Part shown: in pieces, positions 1 through 7,152 of the stretch
Position numbering within the stretch: position 1 is the first letter of the stretch
How the letters are laid out: each line of letters starts with the position of its first letter
Assembly (NCBI RefSeq): GCF_000060285.1
Contig: NC_008555.1
Location: 2,418,001-2,482,000, forward strand
Origin: Listeria welshimeri serovar 6b str. SLCC5334
Lineage (GTDB): Bacteria; Bacillota; Bacilli; Lactobacillales; Listeriaceae
Direction of reading: 5' to 3'
DNA: 64,000 nt
Translations under genes and position numbers: made by a program
The notes under the pieces: model-generated
The model's database searches: none
Seen by the model: only the letters and a program-made list of their open reading frames with translations
What the model was told of the DNA's origin: nothing

Positions 1-347
1 CCAAGCGAAGCGATTTTTTCTAAGTTCAAATCATGGGTATTGCCCACTTCTGTCGCTTTTTTCGCACCATCCGGAACACCACTTGCATCCGTTGTTTGCC
101 GACCGACCACAGTGCCACCTAACGCATAAATAATATTCATATCGGCATTTGTTAGTGCAATAATTCGTTCTGGTTTTTTATCAAAAGAAACATCACGACC
201 AGCCATATCTGTTATTGTTAAGGCTGCTTGCGATTTATTTTCTATATTTTTTGATTCATTAAACGTATCAGTTGCAGTATCATTTCCACACGAAGCAAGG
301 AGTAGTGCAGCTGTTATACTTACTATCGTTATAGTTATTTTCTTCAT
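1..347 (-). CDS. hupD: Haem/ferrichrome ABC transporter substrate-binding lipoprotein (5' part only)
   Basis: Only the N-terminal 115 or so residues are in the window; the gene runs off the left edge. The product begins with a lipoprotein signal peptide (MKKITIT, hydrophobic core, lipobox LLLASC with Cys near residue 19), then a low-complexity linker, then a periplasmic-binding fold start (LTITDMAGRDVSF, PERIIALTNADMNIIYALGG) typical of FhuD/BtuF-class siderophore or haem receptors. The protein would be tethered outside the membrane and deliver the ligand to an ABC permease. In Listeria the gene at this position is the hupDGC haemin/haemoglobin uptake receptor; that identity is from memory of gene order. 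The start is set by GGAGGGG 6-12 bases upstream. A Fur-like box lies upstream, consistent with iron repression. Confidence 0.8.
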   Translation of the reverse strand, partial: MKKITITIVSITAALLLASCGNDTATDTFNESKNIENKSQAALTITDMAGRDVSFDKKPERIIALTNADMNIIYALGGTVVGRQTTDASGVPDGAKKATEVGNTHDLNLEKIASL

Positions 348-385
348 AATTCCCCTCCACAACACTGTCCTATTCATTTTACTAA

Positions 386-436
386 ATTATACCACGATAT
401 TCAAAAAGACGGACCCCTAATTGAGAATTATTTTCA
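386..436 (-). promoter_or_regulatory. hupD promoter with Fur box
   Basis: A -10 hexamer TATAAT reads on the minus strand at 391-386. The sequence TGAGAATTATTTTCA at 422-436 matches the 7-1-7 Fur box TGATAATNATTATCA at 13 of 14 defined positions in one reading and 12 in the stricter one. It lies just upstream of the core promoter and would also sit in the divergent promoter zone of the small plus-strand gene at 503. Confidence 0.65.
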
Positions 437-502
437 TTTATGTTTAAATAATCGATATTTTCTCGCCAATACTTTATAATTAAAAGAAGGAGGCGATGAA
501 AA

Positions 503-667
503 ATGACTGATAATCTTTTTCCTAATCTATCGCATGAAAATTGCAAAGAACCACTGCCCCCAGTCACAACAGAACAATTCAAAGAAGCAGCTATTCTTGA
601 GAAGAATCGCAAGCTTGAAGAAATTTTAAACATCGTTGATAAAAAGAAGCCAAGTGTGAAAAAATAA
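503..667 (+). CDS. Small conserved hypothetical protein, 54 aa
   Basis: A 54-residue, charged, soluble protein beginning MTDNLFPNLSHENCKEP and ending in a lysine-rich tail. It is too short for many ORF callers, but it has a strong ribosome binding site (AGAAGGAGG, 485-493), a TATAAT -10 at 475-480 and a terminator immediately after the stop. The middle (EQFKEAAILEKNRKLEEIL) is predicted helical. I do not recognise a family and assign no function. It diverges from hupD and shares the Fur-box-containing region, so iron regulation is possible but not shown. Confidence 0.65.
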   Translation: MTDNLFPNLSHENCKEPLPPVTTEQFKEAAILEKNRKLEEILNIVDKKKPSVKK

Positions 668-670
668 CGA

Positions 671-697
671 GGACCTGTTCACGCAGGTTCTTTATTT
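671..697 (+). terminator. Rho-independent terminator of the 54-aa gene
   Basis: GGACCTG and CAGGTTC form a 7-bp stem with a 6-base loop, followed by TTTATTT. Confidence 0.7.
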
Positions 698-798
698 ACG
701 TTTAATTCCGAGTTAACTCATAAGATAAGTTATATTTATTTTATTTCGCCCAAAAATCATGTATACTAGAAAAAAAGACACGTCAGGAGGCCCTTACA

Positions 799-1557
799 TT
801 GGCTATTTTAGAACTAAATTTTAAATCAGAATGTTTAGCTATGCAAACAAGTGTAACGGTGATTTTACCCGAAACAGAAACACTTTATCATGGCCCTATT
901 CCTAAATATAAAACACTATATATTCTTCACGGCTTATCCAATAATCACACTACTTATGTTCGTAATACAAATATTGAACGATATGCCACTGAAAAAGGAC
1001 TCGCTGTCATCATGCCTGCAGCAGACCATAGTTTCTATTCTAACATGGTTCACGGCCGCGACTATTTCCAGTTTGTTAGCACAGAACTTCCACATGTAAT
1101 GAAAAATTGGTTCCCACTTTCAAGTAAAAAAGAAGATACTTTCATCGCTGGTCATTCTATGGGAGGTTATGGTGCGTTCAAAGTTGCACTTACTTTTCCC
1201 GAAAAATTCCAAGCAGCTGCAAGTATGTCTGGCGTTATGGATATCAATTATATCATTAAAGAAGATTGCTTCGAAAATTTCAGCACACGTGCCATCACTG
1301 GAGAAATGACTAGCCAAACTGGTACAGAAAATGATTTATTTCATTTACTAGAAACCAACCTAAAAAATCAAGTCGAATTACCAACTCTTTTCCAAAATTG
1401 TGGTACAGAAGACTTTCTTTATGAAGACAATATTCGATTCCGCGATTTTGCTCTTGCTAAAAATGCTCCGCTAGAATATCGTGAAAGTCCCGGTGATCAC
1501 GATTGGGATTTTTGGGACAAAAGTATAAAAGAAATTATTGACTGGCTTCCACTTTAA
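799..1557 (+). CDS. Esterase, S-formylglutathione hydrolase/EstA-like alpha/beta-hydrolase
   Basis: A 252-residue alpha/beta-hydrolase of the esterase D group, predicted to cleave acetyl or formyl esters in the cytoplasm. The oxyanion region is LHGLSNN (about 43-49), the nucleophile elbow is GHSMGG with Ser120, and the acid and base of the triad fit Asp205 (CGTEDFL) and His234 (PGDHDW). The start is a TTG at 799, chosen because AGGAGG (785-790) lies eight bases upstream and there is no better ATG. It is monocistronic: terminators flank it on both sides, and it converges on gadD3. The natural substrate cannot be read from sequence. Confidence 0.85.
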   Translation: MAILELNFKSECLAMQTSVTVILPETETLYHGPIPKYKTLYILHGLSNNHTTYVRNTNIERYATEKGLAVIMPAADHSFYSNMVHGRDYFQFVSTELPHVMKNWFPLSSKKEDTFIAGHSMGGYGAFKVALTFPEKFQAAASMSGVMDINYIIKEDCFENFSTRAITGEMTSQTGTENDLFHLLETNLKNQVELPTLFQNCGTEDFLYEDNIRFRDFALAKNAPLEYRESPGDHDWDFWDKSIKEIIDWLPL

Positions 1558-1561
1558 TAGA

Positions 1562-1599
1562 AAGAAGACTTGGACATACCACCCAAGTCTTCTTTTTTT
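1562..1599. terminator. Terminator between convergent esterase and gadD3
   Basis: A 12-bp perfect stem AAGAAGACTTGG / CCAAGTCTTCTT is followed by seven T on the plus strand. It is oriented for the esterase and may serve gadD3 weakly in the other direction. Confidence 0.8.
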
Positions 1600-3001
1600 A
1601 ATGCGTAAAACCGTAAGAATCATTTCGTCCTTTGTCATGATAAAGAACTCTAGCATGTTCTAAATTATGAAGTGCTTCCGCAAAATCAGCAGCAAATTCT
1701 TCGGCCACATTATAACCTAAATCAGCTCGGCAAACAAATCGTTGAATAATTGTATCACTTAAATCAGCTGGCAGTGGATACGCCGGTACTTGCCACCCTT
1801 TCATCAACAATTGGTCAGCAAGGTCATACAACGTCCACTCGATATCCAATCCTTCCTTTAACTTATAACAGACGATTGGTAAATTAGAACCATCATTAAT
1901 AATGTCAAAGTAGCCACTTTTTTCTACCGTTTTTGCAAGATAAAGAGCCGTTTTCTTTGTTTTTTCATGAATTTCTCGGTAACCTTCAAAACCAAAACGC
2001 AAGAAATTATAATACTGACCAATAATTTGGCTTGCACTACGCGAAAAATTAATCGCCATCGTTGGCATCGAACCACCCAAATAACTCACTTCAAAAATAA
2101 GTTCTTTTGGTAAATATTCTTTATCTTTCCATAAAATCCAACCAACACCCGGATATACTAAACCATATTTATGACCAGAAGTGTTTATCGAAACCACATT
2201 TTTAAGGCGAAAATCCCATGATAATTCTGGATTGACAAATGGAGTAAACATCGCACCACTTGCCCCGTCAATATGAATCACTAATTGATGTTCGTTTGTC
2301 GCATTATAAGCTTCTACTCGTTCATCAAGTAAAGCTATATCATCAAATTTACCTGTATAAGTAATACCTAAAATACCAACAATTCCAATCGTATATTCAT
2401 CGACTAACTCAAACACCTTGTCCACATCAAGGCTAAGATGTTCTTTATCCATCGGGACAACCCGCATGTCAACATCCCAGTACACACAAAATTTTTCCCA
2501 ACAGACTTGATATCCTGAGGAAATAATTAAGTTTGGTCGTTTTGCCTGAATATCTAGACCACGTTTTTCTGCATTATTACGCCAGCGGAACTTCATCGCT
2601 AAACCGCCAAGCATACACGCCTCTGAAGATCCTACAGTAGAAGTTCCTAAGTAAGACATTTCTTTTGGTGCATTCCATAAATCCGCTAAAATATTAACAC
2701 AGCGATTTTCCAGTTCAGCTGTTTGAGGGTACTCAGATTTATCAATGGCATTTTTCTCGAGCGTTTCTGCCATCAGTAATTCTGCCTCTTTTTCCATATA
2801 TGTCTGACAAAAAGTTGCCAAATTCTGCCGTGCATTTCCTTCATCCATCAGTTGGTCTTTCACTAGCTGGTATGCAATGCGTGGTTCCATTGGCTCCTTC
2901 TTTAATACATATTTTGGAATACTTGTGCTTTCTTCTTCAGATCCAAAGAGCGGGATTCGATAACTTTCATGTTTTCGCTTGTCGTTTTCACTATAAAGCA
3001 T
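1598..3001 (-). CDS. gadD3: Glutamate decarboxylase
   Basis: A PLP-dependent group II decarboxylase of 467 residues that turns glutamate into GABA, consuming one intracellular proton. This is an acid-resistance function in the cytoplasm. The PLP lysine is in SINTSGHKYG (Lys278), the cofactor-contacting Asp is in HIDGASG (Asp245), and the C-terminus has the HDKGRNDSYGFTH tail typical of bacterial Gad. The frame is open further upstream, but the strong site AAAGGAGG just before MLYSEN sets the start at 3001. No glutamate/GABA antiporter is adjacent, so it is a free-standing gad gene as expected for gadD3 rather than gadT1D1 or gadT2D2. A sigma-B promoter upstream fits stress induction. Confidence 0.93.
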   Translation of the reverse strand: MLYSENDKRKHESYRIPLFGSEEESTSIPKYVLKKEPMEPRIAYQLVKDQLMDEGNARQNLATFCQTYMEKEAELLMAETLEKNAIDKSEYPQTAELENRCVNILADLWNAPKEMSYLGTSTVGSSEACMLGGLAMKFRWRNNAEKRGLDIQAKRPNLIISSGYQVCWEKFCVYWDVDMRVVPMDKEHLSLDVDKVFELVDEYTIGIVGILGITYTGKFDDIALLDERVEAYNATNEHQLVIHIDGASGAMFTPFVNPELSWDFRLKNVVSINTSGHKYGLVYPGVGWILWKDKEYLPKELIFEVSYLGGSMPTMAINFSRSASQIIGQYYNFLRFGFEGYREIHEKTKKTALYLAKTVEKSGYFDIINDGSNLPIVCYKLKEGLDIEWTLYDLADQLLMKGWQVPAYPLPADLSDTIIQRFVCRADLGYNVAEEFAADFAEALHNLEHARVLYHDKGRNDSYGFTH

Positions 3002-3042
3002 CTTTTTTCCTCCTTTAAGATTACTGGCCATTTCATTCTCCA

Positions 3043-3068
3043 ATACCCATTAACCTAACGTAGCAAAC
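3043..3068 (-). promoter_or_regulatory. Sigma-B promoter of gadD3
   Basis: On the minus strand GTTT (3068-3065), a 16-base spacer and GGGTAT (3048-3043) match the GTTT-N13-17-GGGWAT consensus for general-stress sigma-B. The -10 lies about 42 bases before the gadD3 ATG. Confidence 0.75.
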
Positions 3069-3070
3069 CG

Positions 3071-3099
3071 TTCAATTTTTCACAATAATTTGTTATACT
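3071..3099 (+). promoter_or_regulatory. Sigma-A promoter of the SdpI-family gene
   Basis: TTCAAT (3071-3076), a 17-base spacer and TATACT (3094-3099) lie 28 bases before the start at 3128. The promoter is divergent from, and nearly overlaps, the gadD3 sigma-B promoter. Confidence 0.6.
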
Positions 3100-3127
3100 A
3101 CGAATGGTACCTATAAGGAGGTTCATC

Positions 3128-3436
3128 ATGCTTGATTTAATTTTCCCACTTTTGCTCATTATTCTTGGCATCCTATACCGGGTAAATCCCCCTCAAAATA
3201 AAGAAAGTCGCTTTAGTTATCGCACGAATGCTTCTTTAAAAAACGAAGCCACTTGGCAAAAAGCACATCGGTTACTTGGGATTTCCTGGATAATTATTGG
3301 CGTATTACTCTTGCTATTATCACTTATACTCGCCTTTATTCCGATGCACGCTTTTGTTCGCAGCTCCATTTTATTAACTATAAGTATTTTTGCCGTCTTA
3401 CTATCTGTTATTTTTGTTGAGAAGAAGATTGGATAA
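3128..3436 (+). CDS. SdpI/YhfL-family small membrane protein
   Basis: A 102-residue integral membrane protein with three hydrophobic segments (about 3-17, 50-68, 74-93). Between the first and second is the SdpI-family signature FSYRTNASLKNEATWQKAH. B. subtilis SdpI is an immunity protein and signal-transducing partner for the SdpC killing factor, but most short homologues have no known role. The start is placed at the ATG at 3128 because AAGGAGG lies seven bases upstream; the earlier in-frame ATG overlaps the ribosome site. No sdpABC-like genes are next to it. It borders the accessory island that follows. Confidence 0.75.
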   Translation: MLDLIFPLLLIILGILYRVNPPQNKESRFSYRTNASLKNEATWQKAHRLLGISWIIIGVLLLLLSLILAFIPMHAFVRSSILLTISIFAVLLSVIFVEKKIG

Positions 3437-3601
3437 GAAAGTACACTGAAAGAAAGAATCGGTTCTGTCTATAGTCCTCCAGTTCTATCCAAGCAATAAG
3501 TGGCAATATCGGTTTGAAGCCTCTACATACTCAAAGTTACGAGCAGTGGGCAAGAAAGCGTCAGCCTATCCCATTTTTTGCATGGTCTGGCTAAAATCTA
3601 G
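3437..3601. other. Non-coding stretch with possible gene debris
   Basis: No intact gene is visible between the SdpI-family gene and the LXG cassette (3437-4079). On the plus strand around 3490-3570 a short open frame reads SNKWQYRFEAS..., which looks protein-like but has no start and no continuation. I treat it as possible debris and do not name it. Confidence 0.3.
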
Positions 3602-3807
3602 TTAAAACAGCATACAGACTTGTGAACAGGCATAGTATTTTCTGGCGATTTGTTGCTTGTTTACGGGTCTGTTTTCATCTTGGAAGAACTTTTCTAGAAC
3701 CAGTAATACCCCTGCCATGATTGAAGTTGCTCCCAGCTATCATATAAACTGTAAATATCTTGGTGGCTAATTTCTTTAATTGATTGCTTATTTTCTGTTT
3801 GAATCAT
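3602..3807 (-). pseudogene. Frameshifted fragment of a small gene
   Basis: A good ribosome binding site (AAAGGAGT) precedes ATG at 3807. The frame gives MIQTENKQSIKEISHQDIYS and stops at TAG (3696-3694) after 37 residues. The neighbouring frame then continues from 3718 with MAGVLLVLEKFFQDENRPVN and stops at 3604-3602. The two halves overlap at about 3718-3700, as expected if one gene of roughly 65-70 residues has been broken by a small indel. I do not recognise the family. It lies downstream of the LXG cassette on the same strand, past a terminator. Confidence 0.35.
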
Positions 3808-3838
3808 TTCTTTCACTCCTTTACTTTATTGATACACG

Positions 3839-3879
3839 AAAAAACGGTATCAGTGATTGTCTCCTCACTAATACCGTTT
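3839..3879 (-). terminator. Rho-independent terminator downstream of the LXG cassette
   Basis: AAACGGTATCAGTGA (3842-3856) and TCACTAATACCGTTT (3865-3879) form a 15-bp stem with one mismatch. On the minus strand it ends in six T. It is the first strong minus-strand terminator after the immunity gene, 200 bases beyond its stop. Confidence 0.75.
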
Positions 3880-4000
3880 CAATAGTTCCACATTTTTCAG
3901 CCGAAATTACCATACATTTAAGAAACATTCAAAAAGACTAGAAAAATCCTTTGAATTTTTGTGCAATAAATACAGCTAGCTTTTGTCAGCTATCGGCAAA

Positions 4001-4080
4001 TTGATTAGTAAGTATGTCCTTACTGGTCAAGGCTCTATCTTCTCGATTCCCGTCGAGTAGTAGAGTGCCTTTTTATTTTT
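4001..4080 (+). other. Two adjacent hairpins ending in a T-tract; possible small RNA 3' end
   Basis: The first stem is TTGATTAGTAAG / CTTACTGGTCAA (4001-4012, 4019-4030) with two wobble pairs. Immediately after it GGCTCTATCTTCTCGA and TCGAGTAGTAGAGTGCC (4031-4069) form a longer bulged stem, followed by TTTTTATTTTTT, which runs into the stop codon of the minus-strand immunity gene. The T-tract is on the plus strand, where no upstream protein gene is open. It could end a plus-strand small RNA antisense to the 3' end of the cassette, or be a relic. I see no convincing plus-strand promoter. Confidence 0.4.
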
Positions 4081-4466
4081 TAAAATGGAAATTCATTTAT
4101 AATTTCGACTTTAAGACTTTTACTTGCAATTACTATCGGAGCCGTTTCAAAATCTTCAGCGTTAATTTTAAAAATATAATTACCTTCTTCTACTTGATAT
4201 TTATTGATAATATACCACATTTCATCACCTTCTACTAATTCAATAAAAGGATTAGAATTGTCTAACTGCCAAGAAAATAAAGTTGTAACATAATAAGGAT
4301 TACCAAAATCAATATTAATAGCCCATTCATCATAACTTACATCTTTTCTACCACCTATTGTTACATTACTTGCGTTCATTTGAGCAAATTCAAAATCCAT
4401 CCACATACATTTTTTCAAATATTCATTAATTTTATCTAGTTCATTTATAATTTCATTTTTTTTCAT
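4080..4466 (-). CDS. Putative immunity protein of the LXG toxin
   Basis: A 128-residue, acidic, soluble protein starting MKKNEIINELDKINEYLKKC. It is the last gene of the cassette, 24 bases after the toxin gene on the same strand, which is the usual place for the cognate immunity protein of a polymorphic toxin. The predicted layout is an N-terminal helix followed by a beta-rich body. The immunity role is inferred from position, small size, acidity and an AT-rich composition that matches the toxin's C-terminal part. I do not recognise the sequence family. The ribosome site AAAGGAG precedes ATG at 4466. Confidence 0.6.
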   Translation of the reverse strand: MKKNEIINELDKINEYLKKCMWMDFEFAQMNASNVTIGGRKDVSYDEWAINIDFGNPYYVTTLFSWQLDNSNPFIELVEGDEMWYIINKYQVEEGNYIFKINAEDFETAPIVIASKSLKVEIINEFPF

Positions 4467-4490
4467 TTTAAATTCTCCTTTTATTAGATT

Positions 4491-6080
4491 TTAGTCTGTA
4501 GGAATATGAGTATTTTTTGCAGCCTCATGATTAAAAAGTGGGTTAAGAGTGCCGTCTCCATTAAATTCTCTTAACTCACTTTGATGCCACCAGTTTCCAT
4601 TTTTATCCATATATTCCATACCCGATCCTTGTTTTCCCGGGACTGGTTTTGTCTTTCTTGAAACTCTATAGATTTTTTTAGCATCTGTATATTTAGGGTC
4701 TCCTGGATGTACTCTCACCTCATAATTATAATCCCCGTGTGTCCATTTCTGTTTCAATTTTTCAGGTACTTTATCTAATCCTTGTTGCTTCAAAGCATCA
4801 TCTAAATAGTGTTTTGGTTTTGAAAAATCAGCCCCACTAGCTTTCTTAATTTTCTCTAAAGCAACCTTCTCTCGTTTTAAATACTCCTTCATTTTCGAAG
4901 CTTCTCTAGCTTTCTTACTTAATTCTATATTCTTTTGGACTGTTTTACTATCATTTTTTATGCGCTCAGAAATTTTTCCAACTTCTGGTTCTTTTACTTT
5001 CTTTGCCATTATTGTTTTATTTCTAGCAGCCGCAATCCCAAACCCTAGACTTAAAGTCATTTCTGTCAGTCCAGCATCATCCATCGCATCTTTTACGCTG
5101 GCCACATAGGCAGAAGACTTCAACACGCCTCCGGAAAATCCGGAAACTTTTTGACCATTTAAGTAATTCACGCCTTCTTTCCAACTGTCATTTACTTTCC
5201 GTTCTAGTTCTTCTCCGGAAAGATTGGTATAAAGAAGGGGATTTAATTCTTGGCCATGTTCTTCTAGGAAGTCTTGCAGTTCTTGGTTCGTTGCTCGTTT
5301 GCCATCTCTTTCTAGCAGCCACATCGTTACCGTTTCGCCTTGGTCATTCACGTAAGTATAGGCAAACAAGGTATAATCTTCAAATGCTTTAGGAAAAGGA
5401 TCTTTATCGTTTTCTTTTCGGGCTGCTTGGAGCGCTTTATTCATTAGTAATAAGCTATTGGTGGCACTGGTTGGTACGGAGTAAGTACCCGTTTTCTCAT
5501 TAAACGTAACCTGTTGTAACAATGCTTGTACCGCACGACCGGTCGCTCGAATGAGTTCATCTAGCGCACTAAAAAACTGGCCATGACTTTGTTCAAAAGC
5601 CAAATATTTTTCGAGTATCTGTTCTTTTTCGATAGCCTCCAGTAATTGGGTGTGGACACTTCTTGATTGGACGGTATAAATTTGTTGCATGTCCGGCCTC
5701 GTGTTTGGCGCTGTCAATTGTTGGTGTAAGTTGTCTTCTTTTCGTCGCAATTGGCTCACCTTTGCCATGGCTTCTTGTAAAACCTCCGCATCTATCCTGG
5801 AGGAAGGCGAACTATCCACTTGACTGCCAAACTCTCGAATATACTGCGCCAGGCGTTCTTCGCTCTCATCCAACGCTTCTAAGATACTTTGAGCAATGCT
5901 GGTATAGGTACTAGAAAAGTACTGTTTCGATGTGGTCACGGCAGCCCCTTTTAGACTGTTATCTTGGGTATAATGGATGGCTGCTTCTTTAATTTGTTTA
6001 ATCATCGTTTTGGCTTCGGCATTACTACTTCGCAAACCATGAAGAAAGTCATTTAATTCGGCAATATCTATCCGGCTCAC
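4491..6080 (-). CDS. LXG-domain polymorphic toxin (type VII secretion effector)
   Basis: A 529-residue protein. Residues 1-200 are an LXG domain, a long helical WXG100-like module (SRIDIAELNDFLHGLRSSNA; repeated coiled-coil heptads) that targets effectors to the type VII (Esx/Yuk) secretion system. Residues about 200-340 are a linker, and the last 120 residues (from DFSKPKHYLDDALKQQG) are the likely toxic domain, with WTHGDYNYEVRVHPGD, NGNWWHQSEL and EAAKNTHIPTD. The His/Asp/Arg-rich motifs suggest a nuclease-type toxin, but I cannot name the family with certainty. The start is the second GTG (6080), which overlaps the upstream stop as GTGA and is eight bases from AAAAGGAG; the upstream GTG overlaps that site. 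DNA becomes AT-richer after about 5060, as in swapped toxin tips. Confidence 0.8.
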   Translation of the reverse strand: MSRIDIAELNDFLHGLRSSNAEAKTMIKQIKEAAIHYTQDNSLKGAAVTTSKQYFSSTYTSIAQSILEALDESEERLAQYIREFGSQVDSSPSSRIDAEVLQEAMAKVSQLRRKEDNLHQQLTAPNTRPDMQQIYTVQSRSVHTQLLEAIEKEQILEKYLAFEQSHGQFFSALDELIRATGRAVQALLQQVTFNEKTGTYSVPTSATNSLLLMNKALQAARKENDKDPFPKAFEDYTLFAYTYVNDQGETVTMWLLERDGKRATNQELQDFLEEHGQELNPLLYTNLSGEELERKVNDSWKEGVNYLNGQKVSGFSGGVLKSSAYVASVKDAMDDAGLTEMTLSLGFGIAAARNKTIMAKKVKEPEVGKISERIKNDSKTVQKNIELSKKAREASKMKEYLKREKVALEKIKKASGADFSKPKHYLDDALKQQGLDKVPEKLKQKWTHGDYNYEVRVHPGDPKYTDAKKIYRVSRKTKPVPGKQGSGMEYMDKNGNWWHQSELREFNGDGTLNPLFNHEAAKNTHIPTD

Positions 6081-6445
6081 TGACTCCACTCCTTTTGCAA
6101 GGTGGCCTGTTTTGTTTCTAGTGCGTGGAGTTTGGCCTTCACTTCTTGTAATTCTTTCTCTAAATCGGCTCTTTTATCCTGGAGATCTTTCATCCAAGCT
6201 TGTGCTTCTTCGTATTGTTGCGCTTCCAAATAACGATGAAAACCACTGGCTTCCTCTCCTTGCCAACCACTGCGCAAAAAGTCCAGGAGTGCTCGTTTTT
6301 CTTGGGTTAATTGGTGGCTGTCCTCTTCTAACCAATCTTGTTCATTTTGTTTTCTTCTCGTTTGATCGACATTCGTTTCTGCCGTCATCTTCGCTTTTTT
6401 GATTTGTTGGAGTTGTTGTTCTAGTTGGCTGTGTGCGCTATCCAA
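6077..6445 (-). CDS. Helical LXG-associated partner protein
   Basis: A 122-residue protein that is almost entirely charged, heptad-like helix (LEQQLQQIKKAKMTAET, KRADLEKELQEVKAKLHAL), with a central SGWQGEEASGFHRYL stretch whose WQG turn resembles a WXG100 helical hairpin. Small helical proteins encoded directly upstream of LXG toxins (Lap-type partners, DUF3958/DUF5082-like) bind the LXG domain and are needed for type VII export. That role is inferred here from position and fold. The start is a TTG that abuts the upstream stop (TAATTG) and has GGAGG eight bases upstream. The stop overlaps the toxin start by four bases, indicating translational coupling. Confidence 0.65.
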   Translation of the reverse strand: MDSAHSQLEQQLQQIKKAKMTAETNVDQTRRKQNEQDWLEEDSHQLTQEKRALLDFLRSGWQGEEASGFHRYLEAQQYEEAQAWMKDLQDKRADLEKELQEVKAKLHALETKQATLQKEWSQ

Positions 6446-6730
6446 TTACCGCACCTCCAACTGATGGATTTTTTGTCCCATCGCCTGGTCTTGTTTGGCA
6501 TAGGCAATCCCCATTTTCTTTAATCGGTTCGCATCTTGCTTGGTCACTTGTTGAAAAGCTTCGACCACTCCGACTAAATCAATCAATGCCGATCGTAACT
6601 GATCAATCGAATTAGCTCTGGAATAAGCCATATTCCCGTTTTTTAGGGGTAAGTAATTTCCCGTACTCTTACTATCCAATTGGGCTGCATGTTGTTGAAA
6701 TGTTGCTTCCTTGACTTGTATTTCTCTCAT
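6446..6730 (-). CDS. Small helical LXG-cassette protein (TIGR04197/DUF3130-like)
   Basis: A 94-residue protein, first gene of the cassette. It begins MREIQVKEATFQQHAAQLDS and has two helices joined by a turn, the size and shape of a WXG100/TIGR04197-type partner, though no strict WXG motif is present. Family assignment is tentative. A longer open frame extends upstream, but AGAGGAAG seven bases before ATG 6730 decides the start. The next gene begins at the base after this stop. A -10 TATAAT at 6784-6779 precedes it; I see only a weak -35. Confidence 0.6.
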   Translation of the reverse strand: MREIQVKEATFQQHAAQLDSKSTGNYLPLKNGNMAYSRANSIDQLRSALIDLVGVVEAFQQVTKQDANRLKKMGIAYAKQDQAMGQKIHQLEVR

Positions 6731-6778
6731 CTGAACGCTTCCTCTCTGTCTATAAGGATGGTTTTTCATGCTCCCCCT

Positions 6779-6808
6779 ATTATAACATCGGTCGCGCCCT
6801 TCTTTTGT
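6779..6808 (-). promoter_or_regulatory. Probable promoter of the LXG cassette
   Basis: TATAAT (minus strand, 6784-6779) lies 49 bases before the first ATG. The -35 region (around 6808-6802) is poor, ACAAAA or CAAAAG, so the promoter may need an activator or be weak. Confidence 0.4.
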
Positions 6809-7035
6809 GAGCGTTTTGTGAAACTATTCGTTAAGAAATAGCTTTACAGCCGCTTTTTAAGTGAAAAATTTAACATTTTATATCTGATAGATTTTATGTT
6901 CTCTTTATTAAGAAATAAACTCCCAAAGATTGTTAAAACAAACAGATTATTAGATACAGATACTTCTTCTATTGTTTGATACCTAGTCAGTTATTAGCAC
7001 TCATATAAGTCACATAGTATATTCTGCTTTTCCTT
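6785..7035. other. AT-rich intergenic region between divergent toxin and immunity-like genes
   Basis: I see no open frame with a start site and no clear hairpin here. The stretch is markedly AT-rich and separates the divergent LXG cassette from the immunity-like pseudogene. Confidence 0.4.
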
Positions 7036-7064
7036 TTGTGTTCATTCCATCAGTGTGATATATT
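7036..7064 (+). promoter_or_regulatory. Probable promoter of the immunity-like gene
   Basis: TTGTGT (7036-7041), a 17-base spacer and TATATT (7059-7064). It lies about 90 bases before the start codon at 7153. Confidence 0.5.
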
Positions 7065-7152
7065 AAGTTTATAAAATGAAGAGTGTTACTTATTATTTTG
7101 TTTCAGACGAATTTATGCAACCTAAGTTAAACAACAAAGGAGAGAATTATTT

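Noticed and set aside
382-633. 83-aa frame on the minus strand across the 54-aa gene
   Set aside because: It runs opposite to a gene with a good ribosome site and terminator, and contains no family signature.
3437-3840. Insertion sequence beside the LXG island
   Set aside because: No transposase signature or paired terminal inverted repeats could be found; only short debris remains.
4001-4080. Known riboswitch before the immunity gene
   Set aside because: It is on the opposite strand and at the 3' end of that gene, and no known aptamer core is visible.
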